The notes: generated from the letters alone by a model not told the origin. Numbered from the stretch's first letter, positions 24,444 to 32,883 are shown. The stretch is 40,101 nt of DNA from an uncultured Muribaculaceae bacterium (GCA_944321725.1 CALUMI010000024.1:1-40101), one strand, 5' to 3'. A program made the numbers and translations.

Positions 24444-25721
24444 ATGAAAAAGAATTATCGCTATCGGGTAGCAGACAAATTGTTGAGCCGGCGGCTTCAC
24501 AGTACGGGTGCTGTGTTGATACAAGGCCCTAAATGGTGTGGAAAGACCACCACAGCTGAGCAACATGCCGGGAGTGTCGTTTATATGGATGATCCCGACA
24601 GTGTGGAGCAGAATATTGAATTGGCTTCGCTGTCGCCTAAAAAATTGTTGGAAGGAGCGGCTCCGCGATTGATTGATGAATGGCAACTTGCTCCAAAGTT
24701 GTGGGATGCTGTCCGTTTTGAGGTTGACCATAGGGAAGGGGTTGGGCATTTTATTCTTACAGGCTCTGCTGTGCCCGCCGACACGGATAAGATAAGCCAT
24801 ACAGGCACGGGAAGATTTACGTGGCTAACTATGCGCACTATGAGTTTGTTTGAGTCCGGCGAATCGGTTGGAGAAGTTAGTCTTGGCAAGTTGTTTGAAA
24901 ATCAGGCGTATGATGTGTATTCTGTCAATCCGCTTGACATAGACAAAATAGCTTGGCTTATATGTCGAGGAGGTTGGCCGAGAGCTTCAATGGTGGAAAA
25001 AGATGTGGCATTGGATTTAGCTTACAATTATTATGATGCGGTTGTTAATTCAGATATAAGTCGTGTCGATGGCGTGAGCCGTGATGCGGAGCTTGCGAAG
25101 CGGATTCTCCGTTCTTTGGCTCGTAACCAATGTGCGCAGGTATCCATTAATACTGTTTGCTCTGACATATCTGCTAATGACAAGGTGGTAAGCCGGGATA
25201 CTGTATCGTCCTATATCAACGCTTTAAAGAAAATATTCGTATTGGAGGATTCTTTGGCTTGGAATCCCAATTTGCGCAGCAAGTCTGCCATTCGCACGTC
25301 GGATACCCGTTATTTCTCAGATCCCTCGATAGGCATCGCAGCTTTGGGACTTGGACCGAAAGATCTTGTAAATGATTTAAATACAATGAGGCTGTTTTTC
25401 GAGTCGATGTGTATAAGAGATTTGAGGGTATATGCGGATTCGCTTGGTGGAACTGTGTACCATTACCGTGATAAGTCGGGCTTGGAATGTGATGCTGTAA
25501 TACATCTCCGTAGCGGTCAATATGGTTTGGTTGAAATAAAACTCGGCGGAGATAAAAATATTGAGAGCGGGGCGGATTCAGTGAAGCAACTTGCGCAAAA
25601 AATAGATTCCGGCAAAATGAAATCTCCGTCGTTTCTAATGGTGCTGACGGGGGTGGGGCGATATGCCTACCGCAGGGCGGATGGCGTGTGCGTGGTGCCT
25701 GTCGGCTGCTTGAAAGACTGA
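24444..25721 (+). CDS. AAA ATPase with DUF4143 domain
   Basis: A 425-residue protein of the AAA_14/DUF4143 group. Walker A is GPKWCGKTTTAEQHA (about residues 30-44). PRLIDEWQLAPKLWDAVR (about 75-92) is the Walker B region, and FILTGSAVPAD is the sensor-like segment. The C-terminal part (about 200-420) is DUF4143, with LECDAVIHLRSGQYGLVEIKLGG resembling a PD-(D/E)xK nuclease-like core (D, E-x-K). These genes are common as lone accessory genes in gut Bacteroidota; substrate and role are unknown. It has its own repeat-flanked promoter and a terminator, so it is a single-gene unit. Confidence 0.9.
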   Translation: MKKNYRYRVADKLLSRRLHSTGAVLIQGPKWCGKTTTAEQHAGSVVYMDDPDSVEQNIELASLSPKKLLEGAAPRLIDEWQLAPKLWDAVRFEVDHREGVGHFILTGSAVPADTDKISHTGTGRFTWLTMRTMSLFESGESVGEVSLGKLFENQAYDVYSVNPLDIDKIAWLICRGGWPRASMVEKDVALDLAYNYYDAVVNSDISRVDGVSRDAELAKRILRSLARNQCAQVSINTVCSDISANDKVVSRDTVSSYINALKKIFVLEDSLAWNPNLRSKSAIRTSDTRYFSDPSIGIAALGLGPKDLVNDLNTMRLFFESMCIRDLRVYADSLGGTVYHYRDKSGLECDAVIHLRSGQYGLVEIKLGGDKNIESGADSVKQLAQKIDSGKMKSPSFLMVLTGVGRYAYRRADGVCVVPVGCLKD

Positions 25722-25725
25722 AAAA

Positions 25726-25762
25726 AAGTGCCGTGATTCCAAGATTCAATAACACGGCACTT
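25726..25762. terminator. Bidirectional terminator between ATPase and methyltransferase
   Basis: AAGTGCCGTG (25726-25735) and CACGGCACTT (25753-25762) form a perfect 10-pair stem. Seven A precede it on the plus strand (seven T for the minus-strand gene), while the plus-strand side has CTTTGGTTTT. It serves both convergent genes. Confidence 0.85.
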
Positions 25763-25800
25763 CTTTGGTTTTAATCTCGACTGAGAATAAATGATCATCT

Positions 25801-26640
25801 TTATTTTTCTTTGCTCAAAACCACCACATCTTGGAAATCTTTTGCCTTTCCGGGGGCATTGCCCGGCCAATAGCCGTAGAACACGTTTTCTGCCGAAAGC
25901 CCGTTTTTCTTGAACAGGCCGTATAGGAAATCTTTCTCAAACGCGACGTTGGCTTCTTTTACCTGTCTGCTCATCAGGCTGTAGTTGCCAAAAGAGTATT
26001 TAAAATCAAACTCCCTCCCTTTCATTTTCGATTTTGACTCGGGTGTGAGAATGAAAAAAGTTGCGAGGCATTTTCCTCTGGGTTTCAGCACACGGTGGAT
26101 TTCTCCCAAATAATTATCCACATCGTCGGGCATCATGTGGGTGAATACGGATGTCAACACCGCGCAGTCGAATTCGCCATCTCCATAAGGAAACGTGAAA
26201 TCTTTGGCCATTTGTGAGGTCGAAAGGTTGTAAAGGTCGTTTTTTAAGTCGACATGCCAAAAATGAAAATTAGGAAACCTGCCGCTTATTTTCCTGTTGC
26301 ACCAGTCAATGCCTTCTTTTACAATGTCGAATCCCTCATATCTTCCTGATTTGTCGAGATATGAGGTGAGTGCCACAGCGGTTCTTCCTATTCCGCATCC
26401 TATGTCGATTATGGCGTGTTCCGGTTTTAGTCCGGCAAGCTCGGTCAGCATGTTTTTTATATGCTCTCCTTGTGCCGTAAAGTCACCCCCCCCTATGAAA
26501 ATCTTGCCGCGTGGCGGTATCATCGGATTTCGTTTGTGCGTTAAGGTTTCATACAGGTCGATTGGCAAATAGAATATTTGCCGGGTTATCCGTCGCGATT
26601 TCGGCGACAAAATGTAGTATAATTTGCGTAATGCTTTCAT
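25801..26640 (-). CDS. Class I SAM-dependent methyltransferase
   Basis: A 279-residue methyltransferase with the SAM-binding motif IIDIGCGIGRTAVAL (about residues 78-92), an acidic second motif YEGFDIVKEG, and the catalytic-region DNYLGEIHRVLKPRGKCLATFF. The N-terminus is basic (SPKSRRITRQIFYLP). The target is not evident. The codons for three successive glycines (FIGGGDF, about residues 49-55) form a run of eight G on the coding strand (plus 26486-26493), a slippage-prone site. It lies 40 bases after the Crp-like regulator on the same strand and may be the last gene of the porQ operon. Confidence 0.85.
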   Translation of the reverse strand: MKALRKLYYILSPKSRRITRQIFYLPIDLYETLTHKRNPMIPPRGKIFIGGGDFTAQGEHIKNMLTELAGLKPEHAIIDIGCGIGRTAVALTSYLDKSGRYEGFDIVKEGIDWCNRKISGRFPNFHFWHVDLKNDLYNLSTSQMAKDFTFPYGDGEFDCAVLTSVFTHMMPDDVDNYLGEIHRVLKPRGKCLATFFILTPESKSKMKGREFDFKYSFGNYSLMSRQVKEANVAFEKDFLYGLFKKNGLSAENVFYGYWPGNAPGKAKDFQDVVVLSKEK

Positions 26641-26680
26641 AATGGGATTGTTTATATTGTCGTTTTGTTAAAGGACTGTT

Positions 26681-27271
26681 TTAGTATTTTCCGGCGCGGA
26701 TGCGGTAGAGCGTTTCTTTTGTAACGTTGAGGTAGGAGGCGAGCTGTGTGATTGATACCGTTTCCAATATATGTGGGTGGCGCTCCATAATCCAATGGTA
26801 GCGGTCGCGGGCATCCATGCGGAGCATAATCACGTATTCCTCCATTTCGCTAATGTGGTGGATCATTGCCACGTTGATGAATTGCCAGAACTTTGCGCTG
26901 CTCAGGCTCGGATAGTTTTTCCGCTCTTCCCGCGAAGGGATGCAGCACACTTCGGTGTCTTCGAGAAACTGTATGAAAATGTCGTGGTTTCTCATCATTA
27001 TCGAGTAAGGCAGCATGATGAACTGGTTGTCGAACGAGAAGGCGTAGTTGCGCTCTTTTCCGCTTTCTATGTAGTAGATGCGTGCCGTGCCTTTAATAAT
27101 GTAGAAACGGTTGTAGAGCATTCCGGCGCGACTGTCGATGATGTGCCCTTTTTTGAACGTGCGGAACGTGAGAGCATCGCGAAGCCGCTGCTCCTCGTCG
27201 GGAGTGAAGCCGAAAGCCCTCAGCTCGTCCAAGAATTTGAGTGAGTGTGATGTCTGATTGTCTGTTGTCAT
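26681..27271 (-). CDS. Crp/Fnr family transcriptional regulator
   Basis: A 196-residue regulator with an N-terminal cyclic-nucleotide-binding-type domain (LRDALTFRTFKKGHIID through TARIYYIESGKERNYAFSF) and a C-terminal helix-turn-helix (ITQLASYLNVTKETLYRIR). No Fnr-type cysteine cluster is seen, so a redox iron-sulfur sensor is unlikely. Its ATG overlaps the ispH stop as ATGA, implying translational coupling; longer open frames upstream lie inside ispH. Effector and targets are unknown. Confidence 0.9.
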   Translation of the reverse strand: MTTDNQTSHSLKFLDELRAFGFTPDEEQRLRDALTFRTFKKGHIIDSRAGMLYNRFYIIKGTARIYYIESGKERNYAFSFDNQFIMLPYSIMMRNHDIFIQFLEDTEVCCIPSREERKNYPSLSSAKFWQFINVAMIHHISEMEEYVIMLRMDARDRYHWIMERHPHILETVSITQLASYLNVTKETLYRIRAGKY

Positions 27272-28128
27272 TTGTCGAGGAGTTGTTCTACACGTTGTTT
27301 CACATTTGCCATGAGCCAGCGCGGTGTGGATGTGGCGCCGCATATTCCGATTGACGCCACATTTTCAAGCCATTCCTTTTTTATGTCGTCTTCCGAATAT
27401 ATCAGTTTTGCGTTGGGATTGGCGTTTGAGCATTCATCGAACAGTATTTTTCCGTTGCTGCTTTTTTTGCCGCTGACAAACAGCACCAACTCGTGCGACG
27501 CGGCGAATTTGCTTATTCTCGGCATCCGGTTGGCCACTTGGCGGCATATAGTGTCGTGGCACTCGAATATCCCTTTCGGGTTGCGGCGGCGGATGGCCTC
27601 TTCTATGGCGTTGAGCCCTTCGCGCGATTTTGTGGTTTGCGAGTAGAGCACGATGTCTTTGCTGAAATCGATTTTGTCGACATCGCCGGAGCTTTCCACC
27701 ACGATGGCTTTCCCGTCGGTCTGTCCCACAAGCCCGTTGACTTCCGCATGTCCCGTCTTTCCGTAAATCACGATTTGCGGATGATTGTCGGATCCGTATG
27801 ATTTTTTGATGCGCTTTTGCAGCTTCAACACCACAGGACAGGTGGCGTCGATTATCTCAATTCCGTTGTCGCGGGCTGTGCGGTAGGTTTCCGGCGGCTC
27901 GCCGTGTGCCCGCAGCAATACCTTGACATTGCGCAGGCGGCGCAAATCGTCGTGGGTGATTGTCACAAGCCCTTTCTTTTTCAGCCGTTCCACTTCGTTG
28001 GAGTTATGCACTATGTCGCCCAAGCAGTAGAGTCGGCCTGATTTCTCGAGCTCTTCCTCTGCCTTTCTTATGGCCGTGACCACTCCCGGACAAAATCCCG
28101 AATCTTTGTCTATCTCAACCGTTGTCAC
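27268..28128 (-). CDS. ispH: 4-hydroxy-3-methylbut-2-enyl diphosphate reductase IspH
   Basis: The last enzyme of the MEP isoprenoid pathway, a [4Fe-4S] reductase giving IPP and DMAPP. The three cluster cysteines are visible: Cys13 (GFCPGV), Cys97 (DATCPVV) and Cys195 (HDTICRQ); HNSNEVERL and GATSTPRWL are further family signatures. It starts with GTG at 28128, whose GTGA overlaps the stop of cmk, and ends overlapping the Crp-like regulator. Length (286) is normal. It feeds prenyl chains to pathways such as menaquinone (menA lies 8 kb away). Confidence 0.97.
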   Translation of the reverse strand: MTTVEIDKDSGFCPGVVTAIRKAEEELEKSGRLYCLGDIVHNSNEVERLKKKGLVTITHDDLRRLRNVKVLLRAHGEPPETYRTARDNGIEIIDATCPVVLKLQKRIKKSYGSDNHPQIVIYGKTGHAEVNGLVGQTDGKAIVVESSGDVDKIDFSKDIVLYSQTTKSREGLNAIEEAIRRRNPKGIFECHDTICRQVANRMPRISKFAASHELVLFVSGKKSSNGKILFDECSNANPNAKLIYSEDDIKKEWLENVASIGICGATSTPRWLMANVKQRVEQLLDK

Positions 28129-28835
28129 TGCCGTTTCAGATTACTGATTGTTCGTTCATACAGTCCCATGAGCCATTTGTCCTGCTCCTCTATTGTCATG
28201 TCGGAGTTGTCGAGTTCTATGGCGTCGTCGGCTTTGCGCAGCGGTGTTTCCTCCCGGTGGCTGTCGATGTAGTCGCGCTCGCATACGTTTTTATATACAT
28301 CCTCGTAGGTGGTTGTGGTGTCGCCTTTGGCTTTTAGCTCGTCGTAGCGCCGCCGCGCGCGCGTTTCCGGAGAGGCGTTGACATACACTTTCATTTCCGC
28401 GTCGGGAAATACTACGGTTCCGATGTCGCGCCCGTCCATTACAATGCCTTTGTTTTTCCCCATCTCTTGCTGCTGTCTGACGAGGGCATGCCTGACGAAC
28501 GGCACTGCCGCCACGATGCTTACTTTCGATGATACCGGCATCATGCGGATTTCTTTCTCCACGTTGCGCCCGTTTAGGCAGGTGACGCTTTTGCCGTCTT
28601 TCTCTACTTGGAAAGTGATGCGTATGTCCGGCATTTGGCGCTTCAATTCTTCGGTGTCGAGCTTTTGCCCGTCGAAAAGGTTGTGCTCTATGCAGTAGAG
28701 CGTCACTGCGCGATACATTGCGCCTGTGTCGATATAGGCGTATCCTATTCTTTTGGCAAGGCTTTTTGCCATTGTGCTTTTTCCTGACGAGGAAAATCCG
28801 TCGAATGCTATTGTTATCAAAGGCTTGTTGTCCAT
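28125..28835 (-). CDS. cmk: Cytidylate kinase
   Basis: Phosphorylates CMP and dCMP with ATP. The 236-residue protein has Walker A GFSSSGKST (residues 10-18), YIDTGAMYRAVTLY, the CMP-binding MDGRDIGTVVFPDAEMKVYV and the lid region TRARRRYDEL. I start at ATG 28835, 7 bases after the porQ stop; an ATG at 28859 would overlap porQ and add eight residues. The stop overlaps the GTG of ispH. Confidence 0.96.
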   Translation of the reverse strand: MDNKPLITIAFDGFSSSGKSTMAKSLAKRIGYAYIDTGAMYRAVTLYCIEHNLFDGQKLDTEELKRQMPDIRITFQVEKDGKSVTCLNGRNVEKEIRMMPVSSKVSIVAAVPFVRHALVRQQQEMGKNKGIVMDGRDIGTVVFPDAEMKVYVNASPETRARRRYDELKAKGDTTTTYEDVYKNVCERDYIDSHREETPLRKADDAIELDNSDMTIEEQDKWLMGLYERTISNLKRQ

Positions 28836-28842
28836 AATGCAA

Positions 28843-29868
28843 TCATCGTTTGAACTCATACAGATTTGTTGAAAGGTTGACCATGAAAGTTGTCCCTCCT
28901 ATGTGGGGCTGGGCAAATGCTATTCCGACCCTGAATTTCGAGGCTCTCAGTCCGGCAGCCGCCGAAAATCCCGACAGGAAATTCCGGGAGAAGGTTGTCA
29001 TGTCGGTTTTCGTCTTGTGGTTATAGCCTATTCCGAGATAGAATTTGCTTGTGGGGGCATATTCCAACGCGAAAATCAAATGGCGGAACAGGTTGCTGAT
29101 GAATTTGTCTTTCAGGACAAGCGGGGAGTTGGGGTCGTTGTCGTTCTCCTTGTCGTAGTACGGCAGATGCCACTTCGTCAGATTTACGGCGGTCACCGAC
29201 AGGCGGAACGGCCCGTTGTTGAGCGATTGGCTGTAGCCCAACTGTATGTCCCACGGCAGGCGGTCGTAGTGCTCGGCAAAACGTTTCACCTGTCCGCCGA
29301 GATTTTTCGCCACTGCCGACAGCGACAGGTCTTTGTCAGGATTATAGTAGTTTACGCCGAGATCGGCGGCTATTGCGAATGCCGAGTACTGCTCATAGTT
29401 GGAATAAATCATTTTCATTGTGATGCCGCCTCTCACATAGCTGCTGAAATCGTGTGAGTAGGAGCCGCTGAAAACTATGTCGCTTGGTTTGAATGTACCG
29501 AGTATTTCGCCTGTCACGTCGGTGTTTTTCATCTCCCCATAGCCGAAATATTGTATTCCCGCTGCCCATGCGGCGTGGTCGCCGGCCTCTTTTCCGAACC
29601 TTACGCCCGCATAATTGCTGCCGCCGAGATAGCGCATATAGTTGAAGCCTAACTGCATATCCATTTCCGGCCCCATCAGCGCGGGATTTTGCTCGTAGAG
29701 GAATATGTCGTCGTCCACTATCGATATGTTTGTCCCTCCGAGCCCGTATGCGTGGGATGATGCGGTGGTGTTCAGAAAATTGTATGCCGTTCTGCCGTCT
29801 TGGGCCGAAATGCCGGTGAGAGTCGTCAGAGCCGCGATTAGTATATATATTATTATGTTTTTGCTCAT
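28843..29868 (-). CDS. porQ: Type IX secretion system protein PorQ
   Basis: A 341-residue outer-membrane barrel protein of the PorV/PorQ family. The signal peptide MSKNIIIYILIAALTTLTGISA is followed by the family start RTAYNFLNTTASSHAYGLGGTN and the conserved NPALMGPEMDMQLGFNYM; the C-terminus ends in an outer-membrane-type aromatic segment (NLYEFKR). In T9SS, PorQ works with the PorZ/PorU attachment complex that fixes cargo at the cell surface. It heads the minus-strand operon porQ-cmk-ispH-regulator-methyltransferase; porQ-cmk-ispH is a familiar order in Bacteroidales. No consensus promoter was found in the 29869-30090 spacer. Confidence 0.92.
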   Translation of the reverse strand: MSKNIIIYILIAALTTLTGISAQDGRTAYNFLNTTASSHAYGLGGTNISIVDDDIFLYEQNPALMGPEMDMQLGFNYMRYLGGSNYAGVRFGKEAGDHAAWAAGIQYFGYGEMKNTDVTGEILGTFKPSDIVFSGSYSHDFSSYVRGGITMKMIYSNYEQYSAFAIAADLGVNYYNPDKDLSLSAVAKNLGGQVKRFAEHYDRLPWDIQLGYSQSLNNGPFRLSVTAVNLTKWHLPYYDKENDNDPNSPLVLKDKFISNLFRHLIFALEYAPTSKFYLGIGYNHKTKTDMTTFSRNFLSGFSAAAGLRASKFRVGIAFAQPHIGGTTFMVNLSTNLYEFKR

Positions 29869-30037
29869 AAATAGGGTGAGGGATGTAGTACCCCTTTCTG
29901 AATAATAACGTAAGCCGGTTGCGATTAGTATATTGCCGATAATTAAAAAGTGTGGGACAGGCTTGCAGAATGCTGCAATATGTTATGCAAAAAAACATAA
30001 AACTAATTCAAATAACCACAAATCAGCGGTTTCGCTA

Positions 30038-30068
30038 TTGCATTGGTAGCTCGTGCCGCATAAATTTG
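30038..30068 (+). promoter_or_regulatory. Promoter of the TonB-C domain gene
   Basis: TTG (30038-30040) and TAAATTTG (30061-30068), spaced by 20 bases, lie 22 bases before ATG 30091. Confidence 0.6.
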
Positions 30069-30090
30069 CAGGCGGAGAGAGAAAAGTAAG

Positions 30091-30531
30091 ATGATAAGTG
30101 GGGTAAAAAATATCATTTTTCTGTCGTTGTTCGTGGCGTTCTCGCTGCCGACGGCGTGGCCGCAGGTTTCTAAGGTGAATATTGAAACCCGCCATTCGCA
30201 TGACTGTTATGTCGACGTCTATGAATACGACTATGTCGATGTGCCGCCCCAATTTCCTGGTGGCGACAGGGCTCTGTTCAACTATATCAATAAAACAAGA
30301 GTTTATCCGTATGAGGCTTACAAGCGGCGTATACACGGCAGGGTGTTGTGCAGCTTTATTGTCGACACCGATGGCTCTGTATGCAATATATCGGTGATAA
30401 AAGGCGTCAATCCGTTGCTCGACAGCGAGGCTGTCAGAATAATCAGGGAAATGCCTGAATGGAAAGTCGGCAAGAAGAACGGATGCGCGGTGCCTGTACG
30501 GTGTTTTTTGCCTATCCCGTTCAGATTGTAG
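30091..30531 (+). CDS. Small TonB C-terminal domain protein
   Basis: A 146-residue protein: a signal sequence (residues 1-25, LSLFVAFSLPTAWPQ) and then a TonB C-terminal domain with PPQFPGGDRALFNYI (about 51-65), HGRVLCSFIVDTDGSVCNISVI and EAVRIIREMPEWKVGKKNG. It lacks the long Pro-rich periplasmic spanner of a true TonB, so it is probably a periplasmic or secreted stand-alone domain. Such proteins are abundant in Bacteroidales; the partner receptor is unknown. Confidence 0.88.
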   Translation: MISGVKNIIFLSLFVAFSLPTAWPQVSKVNIETRHSHDCYVDVYEYDYVDVPPQFPGGDRALFNYINKTRVYPYEAYKRRIHGRVLCSFIVDTDGSVCNISVIKGVNPLLDSEAVRIIREMPEWKVGKKNGCAVPVRCFLPIPFRL

Positions 30532-30619
30532 TCTGCGGATGATGCTAATGTTATGGAAATTAGATGATTTTTCATAAGATAAATTGAGTTAATACAAATC
30601 TTTTTCATAATCTTATTTC

Positions 30620-30650
30620 AGCCTCCCAATCTGTCGAAGACCCGGAGGCT
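30620..30650 (+). terminator. Possible terminator or leader hairpin before the arginase-family gene
   Basis: AGCCTCC (30620-30626) pairs with GGAGGCT (30644-30650), followed only by TTGGCTTGTT. It lies 19 bases before the next ATG, so it could end the TonB-C transcript or act on translation of the next gene. Confidence 0.4.
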
Positions 30651-30668
30651 TTGGCTTGTTAAAACAAT

Positions 30669-31549
30669 ATGGAAAATAAAATGAATCATGCAATCAGACT
30701 CGTTTATCCGCAATGGCAGGGAGGAAATATCTCCCAATGGATAACTGAAGTGGACGATCCTGCGCAGGCTTCCATGGGCTACTGTCTTGGCGCACGACTT
30801 TTAAATTTTCTCGCCCCTGACAGTGGGCGGGCTACATACTTTGTGCCGATATCCACCGACGCGACGGAGCGGAGAGTGACTGACGGGATAATGGACAAGG
30901 AGGCGATTGTGGCTCAGACAAAGGCCGCTTTGTGTATGTTGGGCGCAATTGGCCCGGACAGGATTGTCACATTGGGCGGAGAATGTTCCGCAAGTGTGGC
31001 GCCGTTCACTTATCTTGCCGATAAATATAAGGACGATGTGGCTGTCGTATGGATTGACGCTCATCCCGACATTACTTTGCCTGGCGATGACTATTGCGGT
31101 TATCACGCAATGGCGCTATCTCCTGTATGGGGGTAGGCGATGCGCAAATTGTTTCGATGCTGCCCGCAAAAATAGAGCCGTCGAGAGTGTTGATCGTTGG
31201 TTTGCGCGATTGGGAGCGTGATGAGATTAAAGAGAGGCAGAAACAATACGGCATACGGCATTTAACTCCGGAGGATGTGCGTGAAAACAGCGACGCTGTG
31301 CGCGAGTGGCTCAAATCGTGCGGCGTGTCGAAAGTTGTGGTCCACTTCGACATGGATGTGCTTGACCCGGCAGAAATAATCGCGGCTGTCGGTGTCGTAC
31401 CCGGCGGAATGAAAATTGCTGAGGTTGTGCGTGTGATAAACGATATTGCCCGTGAGAAAGAGCTTATCGGATTGACTGTCGCGGAGCCGATGCCACGCAC
31501 GGCTATCCGCATAAAAGACATGTTAAGCCGACTTCCATTGCTGAAATAA
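30669..31549 (+). pseudogene. Arginase/agmatinase-family ureohydrolase split by a one-base deletion
   Basis: The first piece (ATG 30669 to 31136) has TLGGECSASVAPFTYL and VVWIDAHPDITLPGDDY, the first Mn-binding motifs (GGxxS and DAHxD), and reaches YHAMALS. The continuation CMGVGDAQIV with the later metal motif VVHFDMDVLDP (DxDxxDP) is in another frame that stays open to 31549. Adding one base between 31121 and 31122 (for instance giving ALSACMG) restores one protein of about 293 residues. Enzymes of this family hydrolyse guanidino compounds such as arginine or agmatine; the exact substrate is unclear. As written, both fragments lack half the metal site and should be inactive. Confidence 0.88.
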
Positions 31550-31659
31550 ATCCGGATGTCGGAAACAATGCGGGTCGCTGTTTTGAATGCTGCTTAGTCC
31601 GCATTGTTTTATAAGAAAGGACGCTGACCGTGCAATAATCCGGTTTGCGTCCTTGCTTG

Positions 31660-31747
31660 CGGAGTAAGGGGGATTCGAACCCCCGATACGCTTTTGACGT
31701 ATACACGCTTTCCAGGCGTGCCTCTTCAGCCACTCGAGCATCACTCC
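31660..31747 (-). tRNA. tRNA-Ser (GGA)
   Basis: On the minus strand a full serine tRNA folds: acceptor GGAGTGA with TTACTCC (one G-T pair) and discriminator G, anticodon stem CACGC/GCGTG with loop CTGGAAA giving anticodon GGA, a long variable arm (TATACG...CGTATC), and T arm GGGGG-TTCGAAT-CCCCC. Length 88, as for serine. CCA is not encoded. Confidence 0.97.
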
Positions 31748-31767
31748 TTTTGTGATAAATTCGGGTG

Positions 31768-31799
31768 CAAAGATACCACAGTTGACGGCAATTATCAAA
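31768..31799 (-). promoter_or_regulatory. Promoter of tRNA-Ser
   Basis: On the minus strand TTTG (plus 31796-31799), 20 bases, and TATCTTTG (plus 31768-31775) match the consensus. Predicted start is about 14 bases upstream of the tRNA. Confidence 0.75.
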
Positions 31800-31816
31800 A
31801 AAACATCAAATTATTT

Positions 31817-31847
31817 TTTGATTTTATGTTGTAAAGGTGTAATTTTG
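31817..31847 (+). promoter_or_regulatory. Promoter of the T9SS cargo gene
   Basis: TTTG (31817-31820) and TAATTTTG (31840-31847) are 19 bases apart, back to back with the tRNA promoter. The leader to ATG 31929 is about 75 bases. Confidence 0.7.
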
Positions 31848-31928
31848 GGGATGTGTTCAACGAATGTTGTTGCAGTAAAAGAATATGGTATAAATATTTA
31901 TATGTTTAACTTTAAAATTTTTAAAACT

Positions 31929-32855
31929 ATGATGAAAAAATCTACTTTGTTTGTATGTCTGTTCGCGTTGTGCTCTTTTGTGGCAAACGCTGTCCCGTCA
32001 GGAATTTACCTAATGGGGGGGGTGAACAGCTGGGGACTTGATCAAGATGCCCTTTCTGAGTGGGAGTTTGACGACAACGGCGACGGCACCTACACCCTTT
32101 CCGACAAGTCTTTGTTCGGGGAATTCAAGATTGCCGATTCTTCGTGGTCGACTTATAATTACGGCTCAAATGGCAGTGTTCCACAGTTGGGCGAGGCCTA
32201 TACGTTGGCCGCAGGCGGTGGCAACATCAATCTTGGTGATGTCACTTACAACTGCGAAACAATCACTCTCACAGTTGCCGCCGACGGTAGCGCGACGCTT
32301 TTGATTGAGGGCACAGAGGAAGTTGCAGGAGAATTGACTTGTGTGTACGTGATGGGCAACAACAATGATTGGGATTTCACTGACGAGAGCGGCAAACTTG
32401 AGTTAACGGAAACACCGGGTGTGTTTGAGGGTACGATTGTGATGGTCGCTCCCGAAGACGGCGAGTTCTGTTTCTGGCGCATATTCGAGGGACTTGGAAT
32501 GGTAGGCTCTTGGGGTATGCCGGCTGATTTGGCGGAGGATACAAGGGAAGGCACGCTTACGAAAGGCCAAAATGGCTGCGTGACCACCGTTCCGGGCACT
32601 TATGTCGTGACATTTGACATCAATACCGGCAACTTCTCGCTTGAGGAAGCCGACGGAGCTGTGCAGGCGGTTGCTGCCGACGGAGTGAAAGTGGTTGGCG
32701 GAAACGGTCAAATCACAATCTGCGGTTGCGACAACGCCGCTGTTTATACTGTTGGCGGAGCGTTGGTGAGCGAAGGCGCGGCTACGGTTGAGGTTCCTGC
32801 CGGCCTTTATATCGTGAAAACCGGTGATAAAGTCACTAAAGTTGTAGTAAGATAA
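31929..32855 (+). CDS. Secreted protein with SusE/F-like domains and a T9SS C-terminal sorting signal
   Basis: The 308-residue protein has a signal peptide (MMKKSTLFVCLFALCSFVANA). Two similar beta-sandwich units follow, each opening with a GxYLMGG-VNSWG / CVYVMGN-NNDWD segment, like starch-binding SusE/SusF repeats. The last 60 residues (AVYTVGGALVSEGAA, VPAGLYIVKTG and a basic VTKVVVR end) are a type A T9SS sorting domain. So it is probably exported by T9SS and fixed at the surface, perhaps binding glycans (inference). The frame opens at 31752, but the promoter at 31817-31847 and the signal peptide point to 31929. MGGVNS is encoded across a run of eight G (32015-32022). porQ lies 2 kb away. 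Confidence 0.8.
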   Translation: MMKKSTLFVCLFALCSFVANAVPSGIYLMGGVNSWGLDQDALSEWEFDDNGDGTYTLSDKSLFGEFKIADSSWSTYNYGSNGSVPQLGEAYTLAAGGGNINLGDVTYNCETITLTVAADGSATLLIEGTEEVAGELTCVYVMGNNNDWDFTDESGKLELTETPGVFEGTIVMVAPEDGEFCFWRIFEGLGMVGSWGMPADLAEDTREGTLTKGQNGCVTTVPGTYVVTFDINTGNFSLEEADGAVQAVAADGVKVVGGNGQITICGCDNAAVYTVGGALVSEGAATVEVPAGLYIVKTGDKVTKVVVR

Positions 32856-32883
32856 AAAACTGTCTGCCGAAAGCGGATATTTG

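Noticed and set aside
31752..31928. Extended N-terminus of the T9SS cargo protein
   Set aside because: It would precede the promoter, begins next to the tRNA, and would bury the signal peptide 60 residues inside.
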